DNA of 64,000 bases. Origin: Clostridium sp. ZS2-4 (GTDB lineage Bacteria; Bacillota; Clostridia; Clostridiales; Clostridiaceae). Under the pieces are notes generated by a model that was given only the letters and a program-made list of their open reading frames with translations, did not search any database and was not told where the DNA came from. Shown piece after piece: positions 57,652-64,000 of the stretch (within the stretch, counting starts at the first letter, position 1; each line of letters begins with the position of its first letter). Both the position numbers and the translations under genes were made by a program. The DNA lies in assembly GCF_026719745.1 (NCBI RefSeq), contig NZ_JAPPRQ010000011.1, forward strand, positions 206,879 to 270,878, written 5' to 3'.

Positions 57652-58302
57652 ATGAAAAACATTAAAACTATTGCAAATCTATATGAGCACATACATAGAA
57701 ATTTATTATTATATATTATAAGTTTATTATTTCTATGTATAGGTATAGTGCTTGGAATTTATACAGTAAAATATATGGGGGAAGTCGAAAAAAATAGTTT
57801 GGTAAGTTGCTTTTTAGAATTTACTAAAGATATAGATTTAAGCAAAATAGATAAAAAACACATATTTTTACAAGCGGTAAGAAATAATGTACCAATAATC
57901 ATATGTATATGGTTTTTAGGGCTTTCTATGCTTGGAATTCCAATAATACTTATTCTTGACTTAATTAAAGGATTTACAATAGGTTTTACAACTAGCTTTG
58001 TTATTAATGGTTTAGGAACTAAAGGAGTACTTGTAAATATTTTAGCAATATTCCCTCAGAATATAATATACATTCCCTGTATAGTCATTGCTTCTGTTAC
58101 TGCAATGGAATTCTCACTAATACTTTTAAAGCATAATGAATTTAAAACTTTAAAAGGCAATAGTCTGGTTAGAATAGTACCTTATTCAACAATATTTTTA
58201 CTTCTCCTTGGACTTATGTTAATAGGATTTTTTCTAGAAGGATATATAAGTCCTAATATGTTAAAACTTTTAGTAATGGGTGCAGGATGTGCTTGGGGAT
58301 GA
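57652..58302 (+). CDS. spoIIM: Stage II sporulation protein M
   Basis: Membrane component of the DMP engulfment complex (SpoIID, SpoIIM, SpoIIP). 216 residues with five to six helices, e.g. LLLYIISLLFLCIGIVLGIYTV, IIICIWFLGLSMLGIPIILIL and YSTIFLLLLGLMLIGFFLEG. AAAGGAGG ribosome-binding site. Overlaps the next ORF by 4 nt (ATGA). Second gene after nudF. Confidence 0.93.
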   Translation: MKNIKTIANLYEHIHRNLLLYIISLLFLCIGIVLGIYTVKYMGEVEKNSLVSCFLEFTKDIDLSKIDKKHIFLQAVRNNVPIIICIWFLGLSMLGIPIILILDLIKGFTIGFTTSFVINGLGTKGVLVNILAIFPQNIIYIPCIVIASVTAMEFSLILLKHNEFKTLKGNSLVRIVPYSTIFLLLLGLMLIGFFLEGYISPNMLKLLVMGAGCAWG

Positions 58303-58529
58303 ATGATATTAAGGACATAAATAACTTTATAATATTAATTTTAAAGTGCATTTTAATAATTTTGTTTTTGGGAACAATATTACCACATGTTTTTGACATA
58401 GTAATAAAAATGTTTATAATTAAATATAAACCTGCAAGGAACAGTATCATGGTTTTTAATGTTTTAAGCAAAAACAAGATTATTTTATGGAAATTCATTT
58501 ATCTTGTAAATCAGTTTTTTTATTTATAA
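58299..58529 (+). CDS. Small membrane protein of unknown function
   Basis: 76 residues, one strong helix (FIILILKCILIILFLGTILPHVFDIVI) and a basic C-terminus. ATG 58299 overlaps the spoIIM stop (ATGA), suggesting coupling. Sits exactly between spoIIM and xerD. I do not recognise a family. Real on the basis of spacing and coupling, but weak ribosome-binding site. Confidence 0.55.
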   Translation: MNDIKDINNFIILILKCILIILFLGTILPHVFDIVIKMFIIKYKPARNSIMVFNVLSKNKIILWKFIYLVNQFFYL

Positions 58530-58569
58530 TCAATAAGTTATATATGTAATAAGAAATTGGAGAAAAATT

Positions 58570-59448
58570 ATGGAAAAATATTTAGCTAAATTTATTGAAG
58601 ATATGAGAAAAAGGGAATTAAGTAATAATACTGTTGATGCATACAAACGGGATATAAAGAAATTTAATGATTTCTTATCTAAAAGGGAAGAGGATGCCAT
58701 AAATGTAGATATGGTATCTATAATGGCTTATGTTCAAACTTTAAAAAAAGAAGGACGAGCAAATAGTTCTATTATCAGAAATTTAGTTTCACTTAGAAAT
58801 TTTTATAAATATTTAATCAAGAGTGGGAAAATTCATGACAATCCTCTTGTTAACTATGAAGTTCCGAAGAATAAACGCAATATTCCAGAGATTCTTACAG
58901 TAGATGAAGTTGACAGATTTTTGGATGCTCCTGACTGCAGCACCTATAAAGGTGTTCGTGATAAGACTATGTTGGAAATTATGTATGCTGCAGGAATAAA
59001 AGTATCTGAATTATTAAACTTAAGTATTTTTGATACAAACACAAAATTAGCTTATATAAAATGTAAAGGAACAAAAAATAAAGAGAGAATTATTCCTATA
59101 GGAAGTTATGCAGTAAATTGCTTGAATGAATATTTACAAATACGGGAAAATATTCATTCAGATAATTCAAATCTTTTGTTTTTTAACTTAAGAGGTGAAA
59201 AGATGACAAGGCAGGGATTTTGGAAGATAGTAAAGCAATATGCTAAAGAAACAAAAATAAACAAAAGGATAAATTCTTATACCTTAAGACATTCTTTTGC
59301 AGTACATTTGCTCCAAAATGGTGCAGATATGAAATCAGTACAGGAATTATTAGGACATAATTCCATAGCAACTACTCAAATTTATTCAGGTATTTGCAAA
59401 CAAAGCAAAATAGTTGATGTATACAAGAGTGCACATCCAAGAGCATAG
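58570..59448 (+). CDS. xerD: XerD-like tyrosine recombinase with altered catalytic residues
   Basis: By synteny (spoIIM-xerD-dacF) and length (292) this is XerD, which with XerC resolves chromosome dimers at dif. SAM-like N-terminal domain 1-85, catalytic domain thereafter. Tyrosine nucleophile in ATTQIYSGI and LLGH are intact, as is LRH (Arg240). But the first catalytic Arg of (T/A)GxRVSEL is Lys144 (AAGIKVSEL) and the catalytic His of HxLRH is Tyr237 (SYTLRH). AGGAGAAA-like ribosome-binding site; terminator follows. Activity therefore doubtful; a second recombinase elsewhere may do the work. Confidence 0.85.
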   Translation: MEKYLAKFIEDMRKRELSNNTVDAYKRDIKKFNDFLSKREEDAINVDMVSIMAYVQTLKKEGRANSSIIRNLVSLRNFYKYLIKSGKIHDNPLVNYEVPKNKRNIPEILTVDEVDRFLDAPDCSTYKGVRDKTMLEIMYAAGIKVSELLNLSIFDTNTKLAYIKCKGTKNKERIIPIGSYAVNCLNEYLQIRENIHSDNSNLLFFNLRGEKMTRQGFWKIVKQYAKETKINKRINSYTLRHSFAVHLLQNGADMKSVQELLGHNSIATTQIYSGICKQSKIVDVYKSAHPRA

Positions 59449-59491
59449 CTTTAGGGGTGTGCATTTACTTAGATAGAAAAATATTTTATAT

Positions 59492-59525
59492 AAAATAAGT
59501 GGCTTATATTTAAGACACTTATTTT
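59492..59525 (+). terminator. Intrinsic terminator after xerD
   Basis: AAAATAAGTG (59492-59501) with CACTTATTTT (59516-59525) and T-rich continuation. Confidence 0.72.
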
Positions 59526-59542
59526 TATTTTTTGATATTTTG

Positions 59543-59571
59543 TCATAATCTTATTTAAATTGGTAAAAATA
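59543..59571 (+). promoter_or_regulatory. Candidate sigma-F promoter of dacF
   Basis: TCATA (59543-59547), 14-nt spacer, and GGTAAAAATA (59562-59571), which fits the sigma-F/G-like -10 GGnRAnAmTw. The upstream half is imperfect; Bacillus dacF is sigma-F dependent, which supports it. Confidence 0.42.
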
Positions 59572-59608
59572 AAATTGTAACTTCAAGTAGTGTAGAAAGG
59601 GGATAAAT

Positions 59609-60784
59609 ATGAAATTTAAAAATAAGGCGTTAATATGTATTTTGTTATCAGTAATTTTCATAAGTCAAATATTTGTATTGACAGTTAAGGCAGAGGGGAA
59701 TGGTCTTGATGTGGAAGCTAGAGCGGGACTGTTAATGGAACCTTGCAGCGGTAAAATTATATATGAAAAAAATATTCATGAAAAATTTGCTCCTGCATCT
59801 GTAACTAAAATAATGACAATGCTTATAACTATGGAAAATGTTGATTCAGGAAAAATTAAGTTGACTGATACGGTTGTAGTCAGTGAAAATGCAAAAAAAA
59901 TGGGAGGAAACGGCAGCAGTAGTATGCTTTTGGATACAGGTGAAACAAGAACCGTTGAGGAGCTTTTGAAAGGAGTTGCTATAGCGTCAGGAAATGATGC
60001 AGCAGTTACTTTGGCTGAATACATAAGTGGAAATGAAGCTGCTTTTGTAAAAAAAATGAATGAAAGAGCACAAGAGTTAGGTATGAAGGATACGACTTTT
60101 AAGAATTGCCATGGTCTTTCTGCTGAGGGACATTTAACAAGTGCATATGATATTGCACTTATGTCTCGTGAGTTGTTGAAGCATGAAAAAATTTTAAAAT
60201 ATACAGGCACATATATGGAAACTATATCTGAAGGTAGAAAACAACCTATTGGATTGGTTAATCACAATAAATTAGTTAGATTTTATAAAGGCTGTGACGG
60301 ATTAAAGACGGGATTTACAAATGAGGCAAAATATTGTATTTCAGCTACAGCAACAAGAGATAATATAAGAATGTTATCTGTTATAATGGGAGCGCCAACT
60401 TATAAAGTTAGAAACAGAGATGCCAGTATGCTTATGAACTATGGATTTTCTAAATTTGAAGCTAAAAAGGTTTTAGTTAAACATGATGATGTAGAAAAGG
60501 TTCCTTTAAATAAAAAAGGCGATAAGTTTATTATGGCAAAAGCGGGAGAAGATTTTAACGTAATTTTAGAAAGAGGAGTAGAAAATAAAATTACTAAGAA
60601 ATGTGTTTTAAAAACAGGTATGAAAGAATATAAAAAGAATGAAGAAATAGGTTATTGTGAAGTATATGTAAATGAAAAACTTTATGGAAAAGTTCCAATT
60701 TATAGTGATAGAGATATAAAGGCACATAATCTATTTGACAATATTAAATATCACTTGATGGATTTATTTGATAAAGCTATCTAA
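59609..60784 (+). CDS. dacF: D-alanyl-D-alanine carboxypeptidase DacF
   Basis: Secreted class C PBP that trims peptidoglycan stem peptides. Signal peptide (KALICILLSVIFISQIFVLTVKA, cleavage about 28), catalytic SxxK at Ser64-Lys67 (APASVTKIM), ASGNDAA, KTG in CDGLKTGFTNEA, and C-terminal domain with a likely membrane-associating tail. 391 residues. AGGGGA ribosome-binding site. Expected in the forespore during cortex assembly by homology. Confidence 0.94.
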   Translation: MKFKNKALICILLSVIFISQIFVLTVKAEGNGLDVEARAGLLMEPCSGKIIYEKNIHEKFAPASVTKIMTMLITMENVDSGKIKLTDTVVVSENAKKMGGNGSSSMLLDTGETRTVEELLKGVAIASGNDAAVTLAEYISGNEAAFVKKMNERAQELGMKDTTFKNCHGLSAEGHLTSAYDIALMSRELLKHEKILKYTGTYMETISEGRKQPIGLVNHNKLVRFYKGCDGLKTGFTNEAKYCISATATRDNIRMLSVIMGAPTYKVRNRDASMLMNYGFSKFEAKKVLVKHDDVEKVPLNKKGDKFIMAKAGEDFNVILERGVENKITKKCVLKTGMKEYKKNEEIGYCEVYVNEKLYGKVPIYSDRDIKAHNLFDNIKYHLMDLFDKAI

Positions 60785-60790
60785 AGTAAG

Positions 60791-60826
60791 AAAGTCCGCA
60801 GTATAGCCTGTGGACTTTTTGTTTTT
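60791..60826 (+). terminator. Intrinsic terminator after dacF
   Basis: AAAGTCCGCA (60791-60800) pairs with TGTGGACTTT (60809-60818), one G:U, followed by TTGTTTTTT. Confidence 0.83.
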
Positions 60827-60905
60827 TATATTATAATATAAAGTGAAACTTAATTCAGATGGAAATTTTACTCTATCTGAATTTTAAATATCAGAGGTAT
60901 ATGCA

Positions 60906-62099
60906 ATGAATATTATAGAAAATTTCAGTATAGAAGAAAAATTTGTAATTAATTTAGTTAAGAATGAGTGTATTAAACAAGGAGTTAAAGTTTATATTGT
61001 AGGTGGAGCAGTTAGAGATGGGCTTTTGGGCAAGAAAGTTAATGACATTGATATATGTGTAACTACAAATCCAATTAATATTATCAACAATATGAAATAT
61101 ATAAAAAAATATAAGTATCATGAAAATTTTCAGACGAGTACTATAATATTTAATAATGGTATTACAATTGATTTAATAAGATGCAGAAAAGAGTGTTATG
61201 ATTTTGATGGAGCGTTACCAAATGTTATTCCTTCAGATATATATGCGGATCTTTATAGAAGGGATTTTACAATAAATGCTGTAGCATATGATTTAATTGA
61301 CAAAAAAATTATTGATTTCTTTAATGGAGTTGAAGATATTAAGTTAAAAAGAATCAGGAAAGTACATGGAAATAGTTATTGTGAAGATCCAACCAGAATA
61401 TTTAGAGGGGTAAGGTATGCAGTAAGGTATGAATTTAATCTTTACGATAAAAGTGAAATTGAAGATACTGTATTTAACGGTATGATACATAGGATAAGTG
61501 AAGACAGAATTATGAGAGAAATATATCTTATGTGCATGGAAGAGGAATGGATTAAGAATATTACATATTGTAATGAACTTAAAATAATGAATACAGAAGA
61601 TAAGTTACTGGGGAAAAAAAATCAGTTTTGTGATTATTACTATATTAATAACCGAATTCTAAATTTGTTTTTAGCCTTAAATGATGAGCAGTTTATAAAA
61701 ATTTTTATAAATAACTCTGTTTTAGAAAAACAGCTTAGAAAATCTTTAAAAGATTATATAGATTCAAAAGCAGTAGTAGAAAGTATATTAGTTAATACAG
61801 TAAGTAATTTTGAAATATATAGAGTATTTAAAAATTTTAGCTTAGATGAGATTAAAATGTTCAGTTTTAACAAATTATTTAAATACAAAATTATAAATTA
61901 TTTAAAGAATATGAAAGGAACAGTTTTGGCAGTAAATGGACATGATTTATTTAGTTTAGGAATACAACAAGGAGAAGATGTAGGTAAAATTATTAATTAT
62001 CTAAAACAAATAAAAATAGATACTTTGCTTTCGATAGAAAAGTATTATCTTAAAAGAAATTTAGGAGAGATTTTAAATGGCATTGAACATAAAAATTGA
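60906..62099 (+). CDS. CCA-adding tRNA nucleotidyltransferase family protein
   Basis: 397 residues. Class II nucleotidyltransferase: YIVGGAVRDGLLGKKVNDID gives GG plus the DxD metal site; DFTINAVAYDLIDKKIIDFF, EDPTRIFRGVRYAVRYEF follow. Shorter than HD-bearing CCA enzymes; CCA addition versus poly(A) polymerase cannot be resolved. ATG after AGAGGTAT. It overlaps scpA by 23 nt. Confidence 0.88.
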   Translation: MNIIENFSIEEKFVINLVKNECIKQGVKVYIVGGAVRDGLLGKKVNDIDICVTTNPINIINNMKYIKKYKYHENFQTSTIIFNNGITIDLIRCRKECYDFDGALPNVIPSDIYADLYRRDFTINAVAYDLIDKKIIDFFNGVEDIKLKRIRKVHGNSYCEDPTRIFRGVRYAVRYEFNLYDKSEIEDTVFNGMIHRISEDRIMREIYLMCMEEEWIKNITYCNELKIMNTEDKLLGKKNQFCDYYYINNRILNLFLALNDEQFIKIFINNSVLEKQLRKSLKDYIDSKAVVESILVNTVSNFEIYRVFKNFSLDEIKMFSFNKLFKYKIINYLKNMKGTVLAVNGHDLFSLGIQQGEDVGKIINYLKQIKIDTLLSIEKYYLKRNLGEILNGIEHKN

Positions 62100-62829
62100 A
62101 AATTTTGAAGGCCCGTTTGATTTGCTATTACATTTAATAAAAAAGAATGAAATGGATATATCCGATATTAAAATTTACGATATTACTACTCAATATTTGA
62201 AATATTTAGATGGAATGAAAGAAATTGATTTAGAGATTACCTCAGAATTTATAGTTACAGCGGCAACCTTGCTTGAAATAAAGTCAAAAATGCTTTTACC
62301 AAAATCAAATGATAATGAAGAGAGTGAAGAAGAAGATCCAAGAAAAGAATTGGTAAGCAAGCTTTTAGAATATAAAAAATTTAAATTAGTGGCTAATTTT
62401 TTAGCAGAAAGAGAGAAAAAAATTGGTATTACTTTTCAGAAAAAGCCTGAAATAATCGAAGAAAAGAAGGATAACATTGACAATAAAGATATTTTAAAAG
62501 ATATAACTATTCTACATTTATTCAATATATATAATAAATTAATAACTAATTACCAAAATAAAATGAATACTGATAATGTAATAGAAAAAGAAATTCCTTT
62601 AGATAAGTTTAAGGTAGAGGATAAAATGGTTGAGATAAGTAATGAAATTATAAGTAGTAAAAAGGTATACTTTTCTAAACTTATGAATAAGTGCTTAAGT
62701 AAGATTGAGAAGGTTGTTACTTTCTTAGCACTGCTTGAATTAATCAAAATGAGGATGATATCCGTAATTCAAGAGGGAAATTTTAAAGAAATATATATGG
62801 AGGAGATAGGAAGTAATGAAAGAGAATAA
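62077..62829 (+). CDS. scpA: Segregation and condensation protein A
   Basis: Kleisin subunit of the SMC-ScpAB condensin. MALNIKIENFEGPFDLLLHLIKKNEMDISDIKIYDITTQYL is canonical; acidic middle; C-terminal winged helix with FLALLELIKMRMISVIQEGNF. 250 residues. TTAGGAGA ribosome-binding site inside the upstream gene. Overlaps scpB by 14 nt. Confidence 0.97.
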   Translation: MALNIKIENFEGPFDLLLHLIKKNEMDISDIKIYDITTQYLKYLDGMKEIDLEITSEFIVTAATLLEIKSKMLLPKSNDNEESEEEDPRKELVSKLLEYKKFKLVANFLAEREKKIGITFQKKPEIIEEKKDNIDNKDILKDITILHLFNIYNKLITNYQNKMNTDNVIEKEIPLDKFKVEDKMVEISNEIISSKKVYFSKLMNKCLSKIEKVVTFLALLELIKMRMISVIQEGNFKEIYMEEIGSNERE

Positions 62830-63421
62830 TATTAGTCAAATTGAAATAAAGGAGGCTTCTACTAAAAAAAGATATTTTTCAATAATAGAATCTCTTTTAT
62901 TTGTAACTGGAGATCCTTTAAATCTTAAAGAAATTTCTTCAATTATTGAATGTACAGAAATATATACGAGCAAGTTACTTGAAGAGTTAAGATGTTTATA
63001 TGATCAAGAAGAAAGAGGGATAAGCCTCATCAGCATGCATAACGAATATATGTTTGTTACAAAATCAGAAAATAGTGATTATGTTCAGAAATTACTAAAA
63101 ACAAATTCAAGACAAGGACTGTCTAGAGCAGCTTTGGAGACTTTAGCCGTTATTGTGTACAAACAACCCATAACAAGAGTAGAAATTGATGAGATAAGAG
63201 GGGTTAAAAGTGATAAAGCTATTCAGAGTTTAATAGAAAAGAATTTAATTAAAGAGGCTGGTAGAAGAAAAGTGCCAGGTAGACCAATTATGTATGTAAC
63301 AACTGATGAATTTTTAAAGCATTTTGGATTACAAGAGTTAAAGCAGATGCCATTATTAGAAAATTTTACAGAATATGATGAATTTGAGGGTGAAGATGAA
63401 ATAGCTGTAGAGGAAGAATAA
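62816..63421 (+). CDS. scpB: Segregation and condensation protein B
   Basis: Double winged-helix partner of ScpA. 201 residues: FSIIESLLFVTGDPLNLKEISSI, RQGLSRAALETLAVIVYKQPITRVEIDEIRGV, and KVPGRPIMYVTTDEFLKHFGL. ATG after GGAGAT. Its final residues DEIAVEEE come from the left arm of a large inverted repeat shared with the convergent ytfJ. Confidence 0.97.
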   Translation: MKENNISQIEIKEASTKKRYFSIIESLLFVTGDPLNLKEISSIIECTEIYTSKLLEELRCLYDQEERGISLISMHNEYMFVTKSENSDYVQKLLKTNSRQGLSRAALETLAVIVYKQPITRVEIDEIRGVKSDKAIQSLIEKNLIKEAGRRKVPGRPIMYVTTDEFLKHFGLQELKQMPLLENFTEYDEFEGEDEIAVEEE

Positions 63422-63450
63422 ATTTATTCTTCCTCTACAGTTATTTCATC
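63395..63450. repeat. 56-nt inverted repeat spanning the scpB and ytfJ stop codons
   Basis: The left arm 63395-63420 (GATGAAATAGCTGTAGAGG and onward) and right arm 63425-63450 are exact inverses but for one position, and 63421-63424 (AATT) is self-complementary. Two convergent proteins thus end DEIAVEEE and DEITVEEE. Confidence 0.9.
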
Positions 63451-63843
63451 GTTCTCTTTTTTAGAAGCTTTTTGAGAAAATGAGTTTTTCAATATGTCTA
63501 TAATTTGTGGAATTCCATCTACAATTTTGTCATATGTATTTTTCTGATTAACAGGAAGAAGTCTTACAGAACCTTCTTTTATTACTAAGAATGCTACAGG
63601 TTTAATTGTAACTCCAGAGCCTGAACCACCACCAAATGGAAAATTCGAGTTGGTATTGTTCTGATTTTTAGGTGGAAATTCACTTCCGCCTGAGGCAAAG
63701 CCTAAAGATACTGTAGATATAGGTATAATTAATGTTCCATCTACTGTTTCAACAGGATCACCTACTATAGTGTTTACATCAATCATATCTTTTAAATTTT
63801 CTAAGGTGCTTTTCATTAAACCTTCTATAGGATGCGTTTCCAA
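63424..63843 (-). CDS. ytfJ: GerW/YtfJ family sporulation protein
   Basis: 139 residues: opening HPIEGLMKSTLENLKDMIDVNTIVGDPVETVDGTLIIPISTVSLGFASGGSEF, typical GerW/YtfJ, with a conserved glycine-rich stretch GGGSGSGVTIKPVAFLVIKEG. Needed for spore germination in Bacillus (family knowledge). ATG at 63843-63841 after AGGAGG on the minus strand. C-terminal tail lies in the shared inverted repeat. Confidence 0.93.
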   Translation of the reverse strand: METHPIEGLMKSTLENLKDMIDVNTIVGDPVETVDGTLIIPISTVSLGFASGGSEFPPKNQNNTNSNFPFGGGSGSGVTIKPVAFLVIKEGSVRLLPVNQKNTYDKIVDGIPQIIDILKNSFSQKASKKENDEITVEEE

Positions 63844-64000
63844 TTATATTACCTCCTTTGTGTTTAGTGATTTATAGTCGCTTGCAGAATTCCACAAGCA
63901 TTGATTTGTCTAATTTTTAAGCCGTTAGGCTTTTATATTTTCCTCCACTGCGACATAATAGAATTACACCACATAAAACCAAACACCACAGAGGAGGAGA
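63844..64000. other. Gap upstream of ytfJ with short hairpins and a plus-strand ribosome-binding site at the edge
   Basis: Contains small inverted repeats GCTTG/CAAGC (63881-63900) and AAGCC/GGCTT (63919-63932). GAGGAGGAGA at the last bases suggests a plus-strand gene begins just beyond the window. Confidence 0.45.

Overview
This 64 kb window is chromosomal core sequence from an AT-rich, endospore-forming anaerobic Firmicute, most likely a Clostridium sensu stricto or close relative. The evidence is the low GC content, strong AGGAGG ribosome-binding sites, frequent GTG/TTG starts, the full spoIIIA operon, spo0A, spoIVB, spoIIM and the gene order. Nearly every gene is recognisable. I see no prophage, intact insertion sequence, CRISPR array, tRNA or rRNA. 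Two thirds of the window reads left to right; four complete genes and the truncated first gene read on the minus strand.

Layout. 1-8.0 kb: a truncated Mn-dependent pyrophosphatase, a SERCA-like Ca2+ P-type ATPase, a small unknown protein, a Lon-like protease with a decayed nucleotide site, and ychF. 8.5-17.2 kb: a division and cell wall cluster (rsmH, ftsL-like, PASTA-PBP, murE, murF, mraY, ftsW/spoVE). It lacks mraZ, murD, murG, ftsA and ftsZ. 17.3-22.8 kb: ftsQ, two DUF881 genes around a small basic protein, then the Gram-positive division block yggS-sepF-yggT-ylmH-divIVA. 22.9-30 kb: mtnN-aroF, a DksA/TraR-type gene, lspA-rluD-pyrR, rqcH and dapF. 30.2-37 kb: a type IV pilus or pseudopilus operon (pilB, pilC, five prepilin-like genes, pilM/N/O-like). 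37.3-44 kb: efp, a zinc-ribbon protein, spoIIIAA-AH and an Asp23 protein. 44.1-54.7 kb: nusB-folD-xseAB-ispA, OLE RNA, oapA, dxs, tlyA, nadK, argR and recN. 54.8-63.8 kb: spoIVB, spo0A, nudF, spoIIM, xerD, dacF, cca, scpA-scpB and ytfJ.

How the genes work together. The mur, mraY, ftsW, PBP and dapF genes supply meso-DAP peptidoglycan, and murE has the DNPR motif expected for meso-DAP. SepF and DivIVA link this to septum placement. ispA and dxs feed the isoprenoid lipid carriers that MraY needs. SpoIIIA, SpoIVB, SpoIIM, Spo0A, DacF and YtfJ form a sporulation theme across the second half.

Most notable: (1) a roughly 540-nt intergenic region between ispA and dxs that I identify as an OLE (Ornate Large Extremophilic) RNA, with its own consensus promoter and an adjacent membrane-protein gene, oapA; (2) heptanucleotide tandem arrays in three places, two with inverted copies; (3) long palindromes: 40 nt over the mtnN promoter, 32 nt before murE, and a 56-nt near-perfect inverted repeat that gives ScpB and YtfJ the same C-terminal tail; (4) a syntenic XerD with two catalytic positions replaced; (5) a Lon-family protease whose P-loop is gone; (6) a textbook sigma-H promoter with an embedded 0A box in front of spo0A.
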